From positions 1 through 33,562 of the forward strand of contig JAUXUF010000251.1 in NCBI GenBank assembly GCA_030684645.1: a stretch of DNA of 33,562 nucleotides. Direction: 5' to 3'. Position 1 is the stretch's first letter. Each line of letters starts with the position of its first letter. The notes beneath the pieces were generated by a model. It was not told where the DNA came from. It made no database searches and was given only the letters and a program-made list of their open reading frames with translations. Shown piece by piece: positions 22,462 through 31,780 of the stretch. This DNA is from Bacteroidota bacterium (GTDB taxonomy: Bacteria; Bacteroidota; Bacteroidia; Bacteroidales; Prolixibacteraceae). Position numbers and translations under genes: made by a program.

Positions 22462-23518
22462 CCAGCTTAATTTCAAATATTTTGGAGTACAATTTTCCGG
22501 TTACAAACATATTTTTAGTTACCGGATCAATGGCAATTCCATTCAAAACATCAACCTGTTTATCTGAGTTCGACATCGTAAGAATTCCGTCCAGATCAAT
22601 TTTTGAAAGTACTTTTCCGGTTTTTGGATCAATTTTAACAATCAGGTTGGTTGTCCACACATTGGCATAAATGTACCCATCCGAATATTCAAGTTCATTC
22701 AAATACATAACTGGATTTTTATCATCGTAAACCTGAAGTTTTTTAACACCTTTGAAGGTAGTTGGATTGATGTAGGTTAATATATTGGTTCCATCACTCA
22801 TAATTAGATTTTCGTCATCATGAGTCATTCCCCAGCCTTCGGTCGATTCAAAATGAAAGCTGTCTATCACAGCCATATTTTCGGGTTCATAAACAAACCC
22901 AATCTGGGTTTTATAGGTCAGTTGATAAATACGGTTGTTGAAAATAGTAATTCCTTCTCCAAAATACCGGTCGGCAAGTTTGACTGATTGCACGGTTTTT
23001 CCGGTTTTTAGATTGTTTTTGTAAAGAACTGATTTTCCATTTTCACCGGTACTTTCGTATAGAAATCCATTATGAATTTCAAGTCCTTCGGTAAATGATG
23101 TTTCGTTGTGCGGATAGGAATGAATTAACTCATATCCAAACTTTTCAGGAACAAGATCTGATAATACTTCAAAGGTTTTAAAATAAACACCCTCTACCCC
23201 ATCGGTTTTAACAGCTTCAGCTTTCACCGTATGTTTTCCAATGTTTTCAAATTTTTTCAGGACAGATGTAAATTCGGTATCCTTACTGGTAGTGACTAAA
23301 ACCGAATCAACAAAAATTTTGGTTTCTTTTAATTCACCATCTTTCAGTTTAATGGCAATGCTGATCGAAATATCGTCGCCATAAATTATTTTTTTATGGA
23401 TGGATTCAACAGTGATGCGTACAGCAGGTTTTCGTGAACGGTTTGATTTATTTGAACAGGAAAACGAACTGATAAAAATGGATAGAAAGATGAAAATTAT
23501 GAATAATCTGAAATTCAT
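22448..23518 (-). CDS. Glutaminyl-peptide cyclotransferase, lipoprotein
   Basis: A 356-residue protein of the plant/bacterial glutamine cyclotransferase type, which turns N-terminal Gln into pyroglutamate. The N terminus is a lipoprotein signal ([11 protein letters not shown], lipid Cys at 21). An extra β domain of about 90 residues follows. The β-propeller catalytic domain begins at [21 protein letters not shown]. Family hallmarks seen are [39 protein letters not shown] and DVLNGIAID. It is probably attached to a membrane on the periplasmic side. Pyroglutamate capping fits with T9SS export, since many exported proteins begin with Gln after signal cleavage (inference). Confidence 0.88.
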   Translation of the reverse strand: MNFRLFIIFIFLSIFISSFSCSNKSNRSRKPAVRITVESIHKKIIYGDDISISIAIKLKDGELKETKIFVDSVLVTTSKDTEFTSVLKKFENIGKHTVKAEAVKTDGVEGVYFKTFEVLSDLVPEKFGYELIHSYPHNETSFTEGLEIHNGFLYESTGENGKSVLYKNNLKTGKTVQSVKLADRYFGEGITIFNNRIYQLTYKTQIGFVYEPENMAVIDSFHFESTEGWGMTHDDENLIMSDGTNILTYINPTTFKGVKKLQVYDDKNPVMYLNELEYSDGYIYANVWTTNLIVKIDPKTGKVLSKIDLDGILTMSNSDKQVDVLNGIAIDPVTKNMFVTGKLYSKIFEIKLVKKG

Positions 23519-23541
23519 TTTATTGGTTTTTAAACAGGCAC

Positions 23542-23549
23542 CAAATATA
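23542..23549 (-). promoter_or_regulatory. Promoter -7 box (TATATTTG) of the glutaminyl cyclase gene
   Basis: A perfect TAnnTTTG on the minus strand, 23 bp before the gene start. Confidence 0.5.
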
Positions 23550-23614
23550 AAACAAATTAAAAATCAATTTGCTTTCAGCTTCATTATTCAGGACGGCAAT
23601 AAGAATTAGGTTTG

Positions 23615-23622
23615 TATATTTG
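23615..23622 (+). promoter_or_regulatory. Promoter -7 box (TATATTTG) that fixes the flippase start
   Basis: A perfect TAnnTTTG, 16 bp before GTG 23639. It lies inside the longer possible reading frame (from TTG 23612), so transcripts from it could not use that earlier start. This argues for the GTG. Confidence 0.55.
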
Positions 23623-23638
23623 GCAAAATTTAACTGAA

Positions 23639-25111
23639 GTGGGTACATTAAAAAAACTTGCCGGAGAAACAGCCATTTATGGCATGAGCAGCATTATTGG
23701 CCGTTTTCTGAATTGGTGGCTGGTTCCTTACTATTCGCGTATTTTTCTACCAGAAGAATACGGAGTGGTGACCAACTTATATTCGTATGTTGCCTTTTTA
23801 CTGGTCATCCTCACTTTTGGGATGGAAACCGGATTTTTCAGGTTTGCCAATAAAACCCAGCAAAACGATAAGATATACTCTACCAGCGCTTTTTCACTCT
23901 TTGGAAGTTCTCTGCTATTTGTGGCAATCGCTTTTATTTTCTCCGGAAAATTAGCTGGTTTTCTGGATTATCCGAACAGCAAACAATACATTGAATGGCT
24001 TGCCGTGATTGTGGCGCTCGATGCCGCAACAGCTATTCCGTTCGCCAATTTGCGTCTCGAAGGAAAAGCTGTCCGGTTTGCCACATTGAAGATGGTCAAT
24101 ATCTTTTTCAACATTTTCTTCAATGTGTTTTTCCTGACTGTTTGTCCGTATATTTTGAAGTCAAATCCTGATAGTTTTGTCCGTTTCATTTATCATCCTG
24201 AATTTGGTGTTGGCTATGTGTTTATTTCAAACCTGATCGCTTCTGTGATTACGCTGATCATGTTAATACCTGAAATCAGGAAAATAAAATTACTTTTCGA
24301 CTGGCGGCTTTTCAGGGAAATGTTTTGGTACTCCTTCCCTATCCTACTGGTTGGAATTGCCGGAATGGTGAATCAAAACATCGACAAAATTTTGATTCCG
24401 GAGTTGATACCGGCCGCTCAAAAACCAATGGAACAGCTTGGAATTTACGGGGCAAACTACAAACTGGCAGTTATCATGAACATGTTTATCCAGGCCTTCC
24501 GGTATTCGTTCGAACCCTTCTTTTTCAGTCATCAAAAAAACAGTAATTCCCGGCTGATTTACGCGCACGTCATGAAGTATTTTGTCATCTTCGGATTGCT
24601 TATTTTTTTGGGAATCACCCTGTTTATCGATGTCTTTAAGATTATCATCGGATCTGAATATCACTCCGGATTAAAGGTTGTTCCGGCAGTTTTGATGGCC
24701 AATTTGTTTATGGGAATCTATTTTAACCTTTCGCTCTGGTATAAATTGTCAGATAAAACCTGGATGGGCGCCTGGATTGCCGGAATTGGCGCCGTTTTGA
24801 CCATCGCGGCAAATGTATTGCTCATTCCGGTAATGGGTTACATGGGGTCGGCATACGGCGTGCTGGTTTGCTTCATCATCATGACTATAATCTCCTATGT
24901 GGTTGGCCAGAAATACTACCGCGTTGATTACGACCTGAAACGAATACTGATGTATCTCGCTGTTGCTGTTGGTTTTTATTACCTCTCCGACCAGGTTCAT
25001 TTTTCGTCTTCACTAATAGAATATGGATTGAATATCAGCCTATTTTCTGCATTTTTAGTTGTTGTGTTTTTTGCTGAAAAAAATGATATCCGAAGTTTAT
25101 TGAAACGATAG
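23639..25111 (+). CDS. Polysaccharide (Wzx/MOP-type) flippase
   Basis: A 490-residue integral membrane protein with about 12-14 hydrophobic segments, of the polysaccharide-export branch of the MOP superfamily. It begins with LKKLAGETAIYGMSSIIGRFLNWWLVPYYSRIF, typical of lipid-linked oligosaccharide flippases. Central segments include FGMETGFFRF and FPILLVGIAGMVNQNIDKIL. Such proteins move undecaprenyl-linked sugars across the inner membrane for O-antigen or capsule synthesis. No glycosyltransferases or polymerase lie nearby, so the substrate cannot be assigned. Start GTG 23639 is inferred from the promoter position and from the usual family start; the frame is open nine codons further upstream. 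Confidence 0.85.
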   Translation: MGTLKKLAGETAIYGMSSIIGRFLNWWLVPYYSRIFLPEEYGVVTNLYSYVAFLLVILTFGMETGFFRFANKTQQNDKIYSTSAFSLFGSSLLFVAIAFIFSGKLAGFLDYPNSKQYIEWLAVIVALDAATAIPFANLRLEGKAVRFATLKMVNIFFNIFFNVFFLTVCPYILKSNPDSFVRFIYHPEFGVGYVFISNLIASVITLIMLIPEIRKIKLLFDWRLFREMFWYSFPILLVGIAGMVNQNIDKILIPELIPAAQKPMEQLGIYGANYKLAVIMNMFIQAFRYSFEPFFFSHQKNSNSRLIYAHVMKYFVIFGLLIFLGITLFIDVFKIIIGSEYHSGLKVVPAVLMANLFMGIYFNLSLWYKLSDKTWMGAWIAGIGAVLTIAANVLLIPVMGYMGSAYGVLVCFIIMTIISYVVGQKYYRVDYDLKRILMYLAVAVGFYYLSDQVHFSSSLIEYGLNISLFSAFLVVVFFAEKNDIRSLLKR

Positions 25112-25119
25112 GCTAATAA

Positions 25120-25141
25120 AATACTTTTAAGTATTATTTTT
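25120..25141 (+). terminator. Weak terminator after the flippase gene
   Basis: AATACTT and AAGTATT form a perfect 7-bp A/T-only stem with a 2-base loop, followed after one A by five T. It is weak, and it overlaps the promoter box of rpiB. Confidence 0.35.
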
Positions 25142-25142
25142 G
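25135..25142 (+). promoter_or_regulatory. Promoter -7 box (TATTTTTG) of the rpiB group
   Basis: A perfect TAnnTTTG, 19 bp before the rpiB ATG, positioned to transcribe rpiB, lutB-like, rrf2 and hemW, which are separated by 3-8 bp. Confidence 0.5.
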
Positions 25143-25161
25143 AATCATATTTTAAATAAAA

Positions 25162-25599
25162 ATGGAAAAAATAAAAATCGCTGTATCCTGTGATCATGCG
25201 GGTTACGAACGAAAACAAGCCGTATTGAATTTTCTTCAGGAACAAGGAATTGAATACAAGGATTTTGGTACTTTTTCGGGCGAAAGCTGCGATTATCCTG
25301 ACTTTGCGCATCCTTTGGCCGAAGCAGTCAGCAAAGGTGAATTTGATAAAGGAATTACCCTGTGCGGCAGTGGGAACGGAATCAATATGACGGCGAACAA
25401 ACACTTGGGGATTCGTTCGGCCATCTGTTGGCTTCCCGAAATTGCCCAACTGGCCCGCTTGCATAATGATGCCAATATTTGCGCCCTTCCGGCCCGGTTT
25501 ATTTCCGACAGCGAAGCCATCGAAATAGTGAAAATATTTCTGGCAACCGGATTTGAAGGAGGTCGCCATTTGGCTAGGATCAATAAGATACCGGTATAA
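25162..25599 (+). CDS. rpiB: Ribose-5-phosphate isomerase B
   Basis: A 145-residue RpiB/LacAB-fold enzyme interconverting ribose 5-phosphate and ribulose 5-phosphate. The signature pieces are SCDHAGYERK, DYPDFAHPLAEAV and the active-site loop GITLCGSGNGINMTANK with the catalytic Cys. HNDANICALPAR closes the phosphate site. Length is normal. The stop codon is three bases before the next gene, so they are transcribed together. Confidence 0.94.
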   Translation: MEKIKIAVSCDHAGYERKQAVLNFLQEQGIEYKDFGTFSGESCDYPDFAHPLAEAVSKGEFDKGITLCGSGNGINMTANKHLGIRSAICWLPEIAQLARLHNDANICALPARFISDSEAIEIVKIFLATGFEGGRHLARINKIPV

Positions 25600-25602
25600 A
25601 AA

Positions 25603-26973
25603 ATGTCGGAACAGAAGAAAATATTCCTGCAAAAATCAGAGGAGATTGCTTTCGATCTGAAACATCGGGCAACCATCAAATTCAACATGTCGAAATACGA
25701 TGCTGCGGTTGATCGTGGCATGAAACGATATTCCAATCTGGATTTGGCGAAATCCCGCGCTTCATACATCAAATCATTATCCATCAATAATTTGCATGAA
25801 TATTTGCTTCAGTTTGAAAAGAACATTACTGCCAATGGCGCTTCAGTGGTTTGGGCCGAAAATACAGAGGAAGCGATTGAAGCGGTAAAGAAAATTCTGA
25901 TCGAAAACCATTCAAAGACGGTTGTTAAAAGCAAGTCGATGACTACTGAGGAAATTGATTTGAACGATCATCTGGAAGAAATCGGCGTTGAATCGCTTGA
26001 AACCGATTTAGGCGAATACATTGTGCAATTGGCAGGTGAAAAACCATATCACATTGTAACGCCGTGCATGCACAAATCGCGGCAGGACATTGCTGAACTT
26101 TTCACCGAAAAATTTAATACTCCGGAAGGCAGCTCCCCGGAATACCTTACTGCCTGGGTCAGGCAAAAACTCCGTTCCAAATTTACAACTGCTGATGTGG
26201 GAATTACCGGGGCTAATTTCCTGGTTGCTGATGTTGGCGGAATTGCATTGACCGAAAATGAAGGAAATGCACTGATGTCGGTTTCGTTTCCTAAAATTCA
26301 TATTGTCATTGCCGGAATTGAGAAAGTTATTCCACGAATGCGGGATCTGGGCCTGATGTGGCCGATCCTGGCAGCTCATGGAACCGGCCAGCAGGTTTCG
26401 GTTTACAATTCATTGATCACCGGCCCCAAAAAACCGGGAGAATCGGATGGCCCGGATCAAATGATTGTTATATTGCTCGATAACAAACGATCTCAGCTAT
26501 ACAGCAACGATGACCAGTACGAAGCATTGAAATGCATCCGATGTGGAGCTTGTTTGAATGCCTGCCCGATTTATCGGAACATTGGAGGTTATACCTATGA
26601 TGCAACATACAGTGGTCCAATTGGCTCAGTAATTACGCCTTTTTTCAAGGGATTGAAAGAATACAATCACCTGAGTTCGGCCTGTTCTGTTTGTGGAAAA
26701 TGTACCGAAGTTTGTCCGGTAAAAATTCCGCTTCATCACATGCTGCTCATAAACCGGCGCGATGCCGTAAGAGCGGGAGCAGGCGGATTTATTTGGAACC
26801 AGGGAATGAAAGTCTATGAATTTGCTTTGTCGAAGCGAAGCCGACTCGATTTTATGGGCGGTAAAACAAAAAAAATGTTTACTTTGTTAGGAGCTAATGC
26901 ACTGGGCGAACAAAAACAAATTCCCAGGCTGGCCGATCAATCGTTTAGCAAACAATGGACCACTAAAAAATAA
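25603..26973 (+). CDS. lutB: LutB-like LUD-domain iron-sulfur protein
   Basis: A 456-residue protein with an N-terminal LUD domain (about 60-290: VKSKSMTTEEIDLNDHLE…, NFLVADVGGIALTENEGNA, SFPKIHIVIAGIEKVIPRM) and two [4Fe-4S] motifs near 310 and 365: CIRCGACLNACPIY and CSVCGKCTEVCPVKI. LutB proteins are part of the LutABC complex that oxidises L-lactate to pyruvate. Here lutA and lutC are not adjacent; the neighbours are rpiB upstream and an Rrf2 regulator 5 bp downstream. The gene may be a stand-alone copy or pair with lutA/lutC elsewhere. The assignment to the LutB family is firm, but lactate as the substrate is inferred. Confidence 0.85.
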   Translation: MSEQKKIFLQKSEEIAFDLKHRATIKFNMSKYDAAVDRGMKRYSNLDLAKSRASYIKSLSINNLHEYLLQFEKNITANGASVVWAENTEEAIEAVKKILIENHSKTVVKSKSMTTEEIDLNDHLEEIGVESLETDLGEYIVQLAGEKPYHIVTPCMHKSRQDIAELFTEKFNTPEGSSPEYLTAWVRQKLRSKFTTADVGITGANFLVADVGGIALTENEGNALMSVSFPKIHIVIAGIEKVIPRMRDLGLMWPILAAHGTGQQVSVYNSLITGPKKPGESDGPDQMIVILLDNKRSQLYSNDDQYEALKCIRCGACLNACPIYRNIGGYTYDATYSGPIGSVITPFFKGLKEYNHLSSACSVCGKCTEVCPVKIPLHHMLLINRRDAVRAGAGGFIWNQGMKVYEFALSKRSRLDFMGGKTKKMFTLLGANALGEQKQIPRLADQSFSKQWTTKK

Positions 26974-26978
26974 AACCT

Positions 26979-27422
26979 ATGCTATCCAATACGTGTAAAT
27001 ATGCTGTGAGAGCGCTCATTTATCTGGGAAAATATTCTTCAGATGGGACCAAAATAGGAATTAAAAAAATCTCATCCGATTTATCTATTCCTACTCCTTT
27101 TTTAGGAAAAATACTTCAGAATCTGGTGAAACAGAAAATTTTAGTTTCGACCAAAGGACCGAACGGAGGTTTTGGAATGGGGAAAAAAACAAACGAAATT
27201 TCGCTGTACGATATCGTCAGGATTGTTGATGGAGAAGATTTCTTCAAAAATTGTCTGATTGGACTTCAGCCTTGTTCAACACATGAAAATAATGAAAAAC
27301 CATGTCCGGTCCATAGTCGGTTTGGTCCCATACGCGCTGAATTGTTGTTGTTTTATCAGGAAACAACCATCGACGGAATTTTAGGTGATATGACGGGTTT
27401 CGAGGATTTGATAAGGCTTTAA
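26979..27422 (+). CDS. Rrf2-family transcriptional regulator, likely Fe-S sensing
   Basis: A 147-residue Rrf2 protein with an N-terminal winged helix (MLSNTCKYAVRALIYLG…, ISSDLSIPTPFLGKILQNL, LVSTKGPNGGFGMGK). Three Cys in the second half (C-x6-C-x9-C within CLIGLQPCSTHENNEKPC) could hold a [2Fe-2S] cluster; spacing is looser than in IscR. Lying 5 bp after the Fe-S protein gene and 8 bp before the radical-SAM gene hemW, it could tune this group to iron or redox state (inference). Confidence 0.87.
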   Translation: MLSNTCKYAVRALIYLGKYSSDGTKIGIKKISSDLSIPTPFLGKILQNLVKQKILVSTKGPNGGFGMGKKTNEISLYDIVRIVDGEDFFKNCLIGLQPCSTHENNEKPCPVHSRFGPIRAELLLFYQETTIDGILGDMTGFEDLIRL

Positions 27423-27430
27423 ATCAATTA

Positions 27431-28567
27431 ATGGCTGGAATCTATATTCATATTCCTTTTTGCCGAAAACGTTGCCATTATTGCGATTTTTTCAAATCAA
27501 CCGATTTTAGCCAAAAAGTCCGGTTATTGGCAGGTTTGAAAAAGGAATTGGAAAGCCGGCCATCGGAGTTGGCAACCGAAGAAATTACTACCATTTACCT
27601 GGGCGGGGGAACTCCTTCGGTTTTACTCATTGATGAGCTGAAAGATCTTTTGTCCACTATCAATCAGAATTACCAGGTTTCGCCGGAAGCTGAAATTACA
27701 TTGGAGGCCAATCCGGATGATTTAAGCCAGGCAACACTGTCAGCAATCCGGCAGGTTGGATTCAACCGTTTGAGCATGGGAGTTCAGTCTTTTTCTGAAT
27801 CTGACCTGAAACTGATGAACCGCAGGCATGGGGTTATGCAGGCCATTCAATCGGTAAAATGGGCAAAAAAAGCCGGATTTTCAAACATCAGCATCGACCT
27901 GATTTATGGACTGCCCAATCAAACCCTGGAGGAGTGGGAGCGAAACGTTCGCATTGCTGTTGAGTTGGATGTGCAGCATATTTCGGCCTACAACCTTACT
28001 TACCACGAAGGAACCGTGTTTTATGATCGGCTTAAAAAAGGAATACTGAAAGAATTGCCAGACGAACTTAGTCTTCAGCAATTTGAAATACTTATCCGGA
28101 TTTTGAAGAAAGCAGGATTCGAACATTACGAGATTTCGAATTTTTGTAAGCCAGGACTTTATTCGCGACACAATTCCTCGTATTGGAAAAGTAAAAAATA
28201 CCTCGGAGTCGGTCCGTCAGCCCATTCGTACGATTTTGAAAGCCGCCGCTGGAACGTATCCTCCCTGGCAAAGTATTTACACGGAGTTGAGAACAATGAG
28301 ACTTACAGTGAATCCGAAATTCTGACCGAACAGGACCGGTACAACGATTACATAATCACTGGTCTTCGAACCATTTGGGGCATTTCTGAAGAACTGATTC
28401 AAACTGAATTTTCGGCTTTGTATTTCAGTCATTTTCAGAAAATAAAGGAAAAATATTTGACGTCTGGCCACCTTTCCTGCATGGCTGAAATAGTCAGTTT
28501 AAGTCCGGAAGGATTGTTTATTTCAGATCGGATTATGGGCGATTTCATGGTGGTTGAATCATGCTAA
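27431..28567 (+). CDS. hemW: Radical-SAM heme chaperone HemW
   Basis: A 378-residue HemN-like radical-SAM protein of the HemW branch. The [4Fe-4S]-SAM motif CRKRCHYCDF (C-x3-C-x2-C) is at residues 11-18, preceded by IYIHIPFC. Further signs are TIYLGGGTPS, LEANPDDL, FNRLSMGVQSF, IDLIYGLPNQT and AYNLTYHEGT, and the C-terminal HemN-like domain is present (YNDYIITGLRTIWG). HemW inserts heme into target proteins rather than acting as coproporphyrinogen oxidase (family knowledge). Last gene of the rpiB group; a 121-bp gap with no evident terminator precedes dut. Confidence 0.9.
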   Translation: MAGIYIHIPFCRKRCHYCDFFKSTDFSQKVRLLAGLKKELESRPSELATEEITTIYLGGGTPSVLLIDELKDLLSTINQNYQVSPEAEITLEANPDDLSQATLSAIRQVGFNRLSMGVQSFSESDLKLMNRRHGVMQAIQSVKWAKKAGFSNISIDLIYGLPNQTLEEWERNVRIAVELDVQHISAYNLTYHEGTVFYDRLKKGILKELPDELSLQQFEILIRILKKAGFEHYEISNFCKPGLYSRHNSSYWKSKKYLGVGPSAHSYDFESRRWNVSSLAKYLHGVENNETYSESEILTEQDRYNDYIITGLRTIWGISEELIQTEFSALYFSHFQKIKEKYLTSGHLSCMAEIVSLSPEGLFISDRIMGDFMVVESC

Positions 28568-28688
28568 ATATTGTTAACGTCGGCGGTTGATGTGATTCAT
28601 TCCAGCTATAAATCCATATCTTAGCAGCTTGAAAATGATTTTTAAAGAAAAATTGGATCTATTTTATTGAATCTGTAACCGAAAAGTA

Positions 28689-29123
28689 ATGATCGTAAAT
28701 ATTGTCAATCAATCCAACAATCCGCTACCTGAATATAGCACCGTGCATTCTGCCGGAATGGATCTTCGCGCCAATCTTCTTGAACCGGTTGTATTAAAAC
28801 CACTCGAACGGGTGCTGATTCCAACCGGCTTGCTTATTGAATTGCCGGTGGGTTATGAGGCGCAGATTCGTCCCAGAAGCGGATTGGCATTGAAAACAGG
28901 AATCACTGTGCTGAATTCTCCGGGAACAATTGATGCCGATTACCGGGGAGAAATCGGAATTATTTTGGTTAATCTGTCGAACCAGGAGTTTGTCATTCAG
29001 CATGGCGAACGCATTTGCCAGATGGTCATTGCCAGGCATGAACATATTGGCTGGGAATTGGTTGAAGTGTTGGAAGAAACTGAACGTGGAGCCGGTGGTT
29101 TCGGGCATACCGGAAAAAAGTAA
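28689..29123 (+). CDS. dut: dUTP diphosphatase
   Basis: A 144-residue trimeric dUTPase that hydrolyses dUTP to dUMP, limiting uracil in DNA. All five family motifs are present: [25 protein letters not shown] (catalytic Asp), ERICQMVI and the C-terminal P-loop-like [10 protein letters not shown]. Length is normal. It heads a group of four genes (TPR lipoprotein, DUF4292, EnvC-like) with gaps of 5 and 6 bp and then an 8-bp overlap; this order recurs in Bacteroidota. Confidence 0.95.
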   Translation: MIVNIVNQSNNPLPEYSTVHSAGMDLRANLLEPVVLKPLERVLIPTGLLIELPVGYEAQIRPRSGLALKTGITVLNSPGTIDADYRGEIGIILVNLSNQEFVIQHGERICQMVIARHEHIGWELVEVLEETERGAGGFGHTGKK

Positions 29124-29128
29124 AACGA

Positions 29129-30883
29129 ATGAAAAACAGATATTTAGCATACCTTGCAGTTGTTTCAATCCTTATTTCATCCTGTGGAATTGCAAAGAAA
29201 CAAGTAAAGTCGGTCACTCCGATCAAATCTGAAATACAGGAAAAAACTATTTCAGAAGATGATAAAAATGAATTTGAATATACGTTTATCGAAGGGTTGA
29301 AGCAAAAAATGATTGGAAATCAGCAGGCAGCTGTTACGATGTTTTCAAAGTGCCTCGAAATCAATCCCAATTCATCTTCAGCCATGTTCGAACTGGCCAA
29401 GATACACCTTGGCAATGGTGATCAAACCAGCTCGTCGCTTTTGCTCGAAAAAGCGATAAATATTGATCCTGCAAACAAGTGGTACAAATTATTGCTTGCC
29501 CAGATCTTTCAGCAGGGGAAGCAATACTTAAAGGCAGCTACTTTATATCAGCAACTTCATACACTCGACCCTGAAAATCTGGAATACCAATACCTGAACG
29601 CTGCTTTACTTTCGTCAGCCCAAAAATATGACCAGGCCATTGAAGCCTATGACAAACTTGAAAAGAAGATCGGAATCAATGATCAGATTTCGGTTGAGAA
29701 ACAGCAGATCTACCAGGCAGCCGGAAAGAAAAAAGAAGCTCAGGCTGAACTTCAGAAACTCATTGATTTTAATCCCCGTGAACCACGCTATTATGGTTTG
29801 ATGGCCGACTTTTACCTTTCTGAAAAAGATGAAGTAAATGCCCTGAAATATTATCAGAAAATTCTTGAAATTGATCCTGAAAACGGATTTGTTCTTTTCT
29901 CACTTACCTCTTTTTACCGGCAAAAGGAAGATAAAGAAAAAGCATGGGAGTATATCCGCAAAGGATTTCTTAATAAATCGGTTGAGGTCGATACTAAAAT
30001 TCAGTATTTCCTGATGATGAACGCCGAAAAGGAAACGCCTTTTTTTACCGAAGATCAGGTTGGCGAATTGGTAAATATCCTGGTAAAAACCAACCCCGAT
30101 GATTACCGTGTTTATACCGTGTATGCCGAATTTCTGATCCAAAAAGGCAAACTGGCCGAAGCCCGCGAACAACTTCGGAAAGTACTTCAAACAGAAAAAG
30201 ACAACTACGTGATTTGGGAACGCTTGCTTTTTATTAGCAATGATTTGCTTGATTTTAAAAGCATCTTTACCGATTCGGAAAAGGCGCTCGATTTGTTTCC
30301 CAATCAGGTTAATTTATACGGTTTACGGGCAGTGGCCTGTCTGCAACTTGAGAAATATACCGAAGCGCTGGATGTTTTGAAAGAAGGCGAACCGTATTTG
30401 CTGGATAATAAACCAATGAAAATACAGTTTGATTTATACCGGGCTGAAGCCAATTATAAGCTTGACCGGGTGGAGGAAGCTTTCAAGGCTTTTGACGAGG
30501 TAATCAGTCTCGATCCTGAAAACTGGCTGGCGATGAACAATTATGCCTATTACCTTTCGATCCGGAATGAAAACCTCGAAAAAGCAGAGGAATTAGGCAG
30601 CAAGGCAGTTCGGGCGAACCCTGAAAATCCGACTTATCTGGATACGTATGCCTGGGTTTTGTTTATGCGAAAAGATTATTCGCTGGCAAAATTTTACATG
30701 GATACAGCCATGAAAAACGGCGGGGACAAGAATGGGGTTATCGTTGAACATTATGGCGATATTTTGTTCATGCTGGGTGAAAAAGACAAGGCAATCGGGC
30801 TGTGGAAAAATGCCCTCGAAACAGGAGAAGGTTCAAAATTATTAAGCGAAAAAATAAAACAGGGTCGCTACCTCGATAAATAA
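29129..30883 (+). CDS. TPR-repeat lipoprotein
   Basis: A 584-residue lipoprotein (SILISSC, lipid Cys at 19). Almost the whole mature chain is tetratricopeptide repeats, for example AAVTMFSKCLEINPNSSSAMFELAKIH and LKYYQKILEIDPENG, with the last block (EEAFKAFDEVISLDPENWLAMNNYAYYL) also matching the consensus. TPR arrays scaffold protein complexes; the partner is unknown. The setting between dut and the DUF4292/EnvC pair suggests work at the outer membrane or in cell-wall turnover (inference). Confidence 0.87.
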   Translation: MKNRYLAYLAVVSILISSCGIAKKQVKSVTPIKSEIQEKTISEDDKNEFEYTFIEGLKQKMIGNQQAAVTMFSKCLEINPNSSSAMFELAKIHLGNGDQTSSSLLLEKAINIDPANKWYKLLLAQIFQQGKQYLKAATLYQQLHTLDPENLEYQYLNAALLSSAQKYDQAIEAYDKLEKKIGINDQISVEKQQIYQAAGKKKEAQAELQKLIDFNPREPRYYGLMADFYLSEKDEVNALKYYQKILEIDPENGFVLFSLTSFYRQKEDKEKAWEYIRKGFLNKSVEVDTKIQYFLMMNAEKETPFFTEDQVGELVNILVKTNPDDYRVYTVYAEFLIQKGKLAEAREQLRKVLQTEKDNYVIWERLLFISNDLLDFKSIFTDSEKALDLFPNQVNLYGLRAVACLQLEKYTEALDVLKEGEPYLLDNKPMKIQFDLYRAEANYKLDRVEEAFKAFDEVISLDPENWLAMNNYAYYLSIRNENLEKAEELGSKAVRANPENPTYLDTYAWVLFMRKDYSLAKFYMDTAMKNGGDKNGVIVEHYGDILFMLGEKDKAIGLWKNALETGEGSKLLSEKIKQGRYLDK

Positions 30884-30889
30884 AAAACA

Positions 30890-31780
30890 GTGAGCAGAAT
30901 TACTTCAAAAAAAAATATAGTTTTTGTACTGGTTGGTGCGATTTTGCTGGGACTTTCCTCCTGTAAAACAACGCGTTTGGCCACCACAACTTCTGTTGTT
31001 AAACCCATGAGCGCCAACAAACTGATCCGGAACATAGAGAACAATGCATTTGATTACAAACATTTATCGATTAAAAAAATTAATTGCCAGTTCGATAACG
31101 GAAAGACCAAAACTTCATTCAGGGCCAGTATTCTGGCCAAAAAGGACAAGCAGATTATTGTAATGCTTACCAAACTGAATATCCCGGTAGGACGGATTTG
31201 GTTAACTCCCGACAGCGTTAAATTCATCAATTACATTGAAAATAATTATTTTCTGGACGACTACAGTTACCTGAGTTCTCTGCTTGATATGGACCTCGAT
31301 TTTGAAACAGTTAATTCAATCATTTCGAATTCAATCTTTTCGGTTCGTGATGAAAAGCGCGATAAAGATAACCGTGAATATGAGGCCAGAATTGATTCAG
31401 GAATGTATATGCTGGAATCAGTCAAAAAGCTGAAGGTAAAAAGAGTCGGTCAAAAACCCGGTGAAAGGAAACAAGCGCGTAAAGCACATAAAATCATTGC
31501 GGATGCGCCTGTTCGTCAATCCATTTATATTGATCCTGTTTCCTATAAACTCCGGAAAATAGAAATGCGGGATGCTGTAAATTCCCGAAACCTGAACATT
31601 GATTTTTCTGATTATACGATGGTTGGAAAACAATTGTATCCGGGAGAAATTTCCCTTCATTTTGTTAGTCCGGAGAGTTATGTGCAATTAAAGATCAAAC
31701 TTGGAGGGTTCTCCATGGAAGAAGAAAAGGAACTTCGATTTAAAGTACCCGAAAAATATAGCCGGATTAATCATGACTAA
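30890..31780 (+). CDS. DUF4292 lipoprotein
   Basis: A 296-residue protein starting at GTG with lipobox GLSSC (Cys25). The mature part is β-rich and resembles the LolA/LolB-like fold assigned to DUF4292 proteins (INCQFDNGKTKTSFRASILAKKDKQIIV…, VGRIWLTPDSVKFINYIENNYF). DUF4292 members are usually encoded just upstream of the envC-like gene in Bacteroidota, as here. A role in lipoprotein or outer-membrane handling is possible, but the function is unknown. Its last 8 bp overlap the next gene. Confidence 0.82.
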   Translation: MSRITSKKNIVFVLVGAILLGLSSCKTTRLATTTSVVKPMSANKLIRNIENNAFDYKHLSIKKINCQFDNGKTKTSFRASILAKKDKQIIVMLTKLNIPVGRIWLTPDSVKFINYIENNYFLDDYSYLSSLLDMDLDFETVNSIISNSIFSVRDEKRDKDNREYEARIDSGMYMLESVKKLKVKRVGQKPGERKQARKAHKIIADAPVRQSIYIDPVSYKLRKIEMRDAVNSRNLNIDFSDYTMVGKQLYPGEISLHFVSPESYVQLKIKLGGFSMEEEKELRFKVPEKYSRINHD

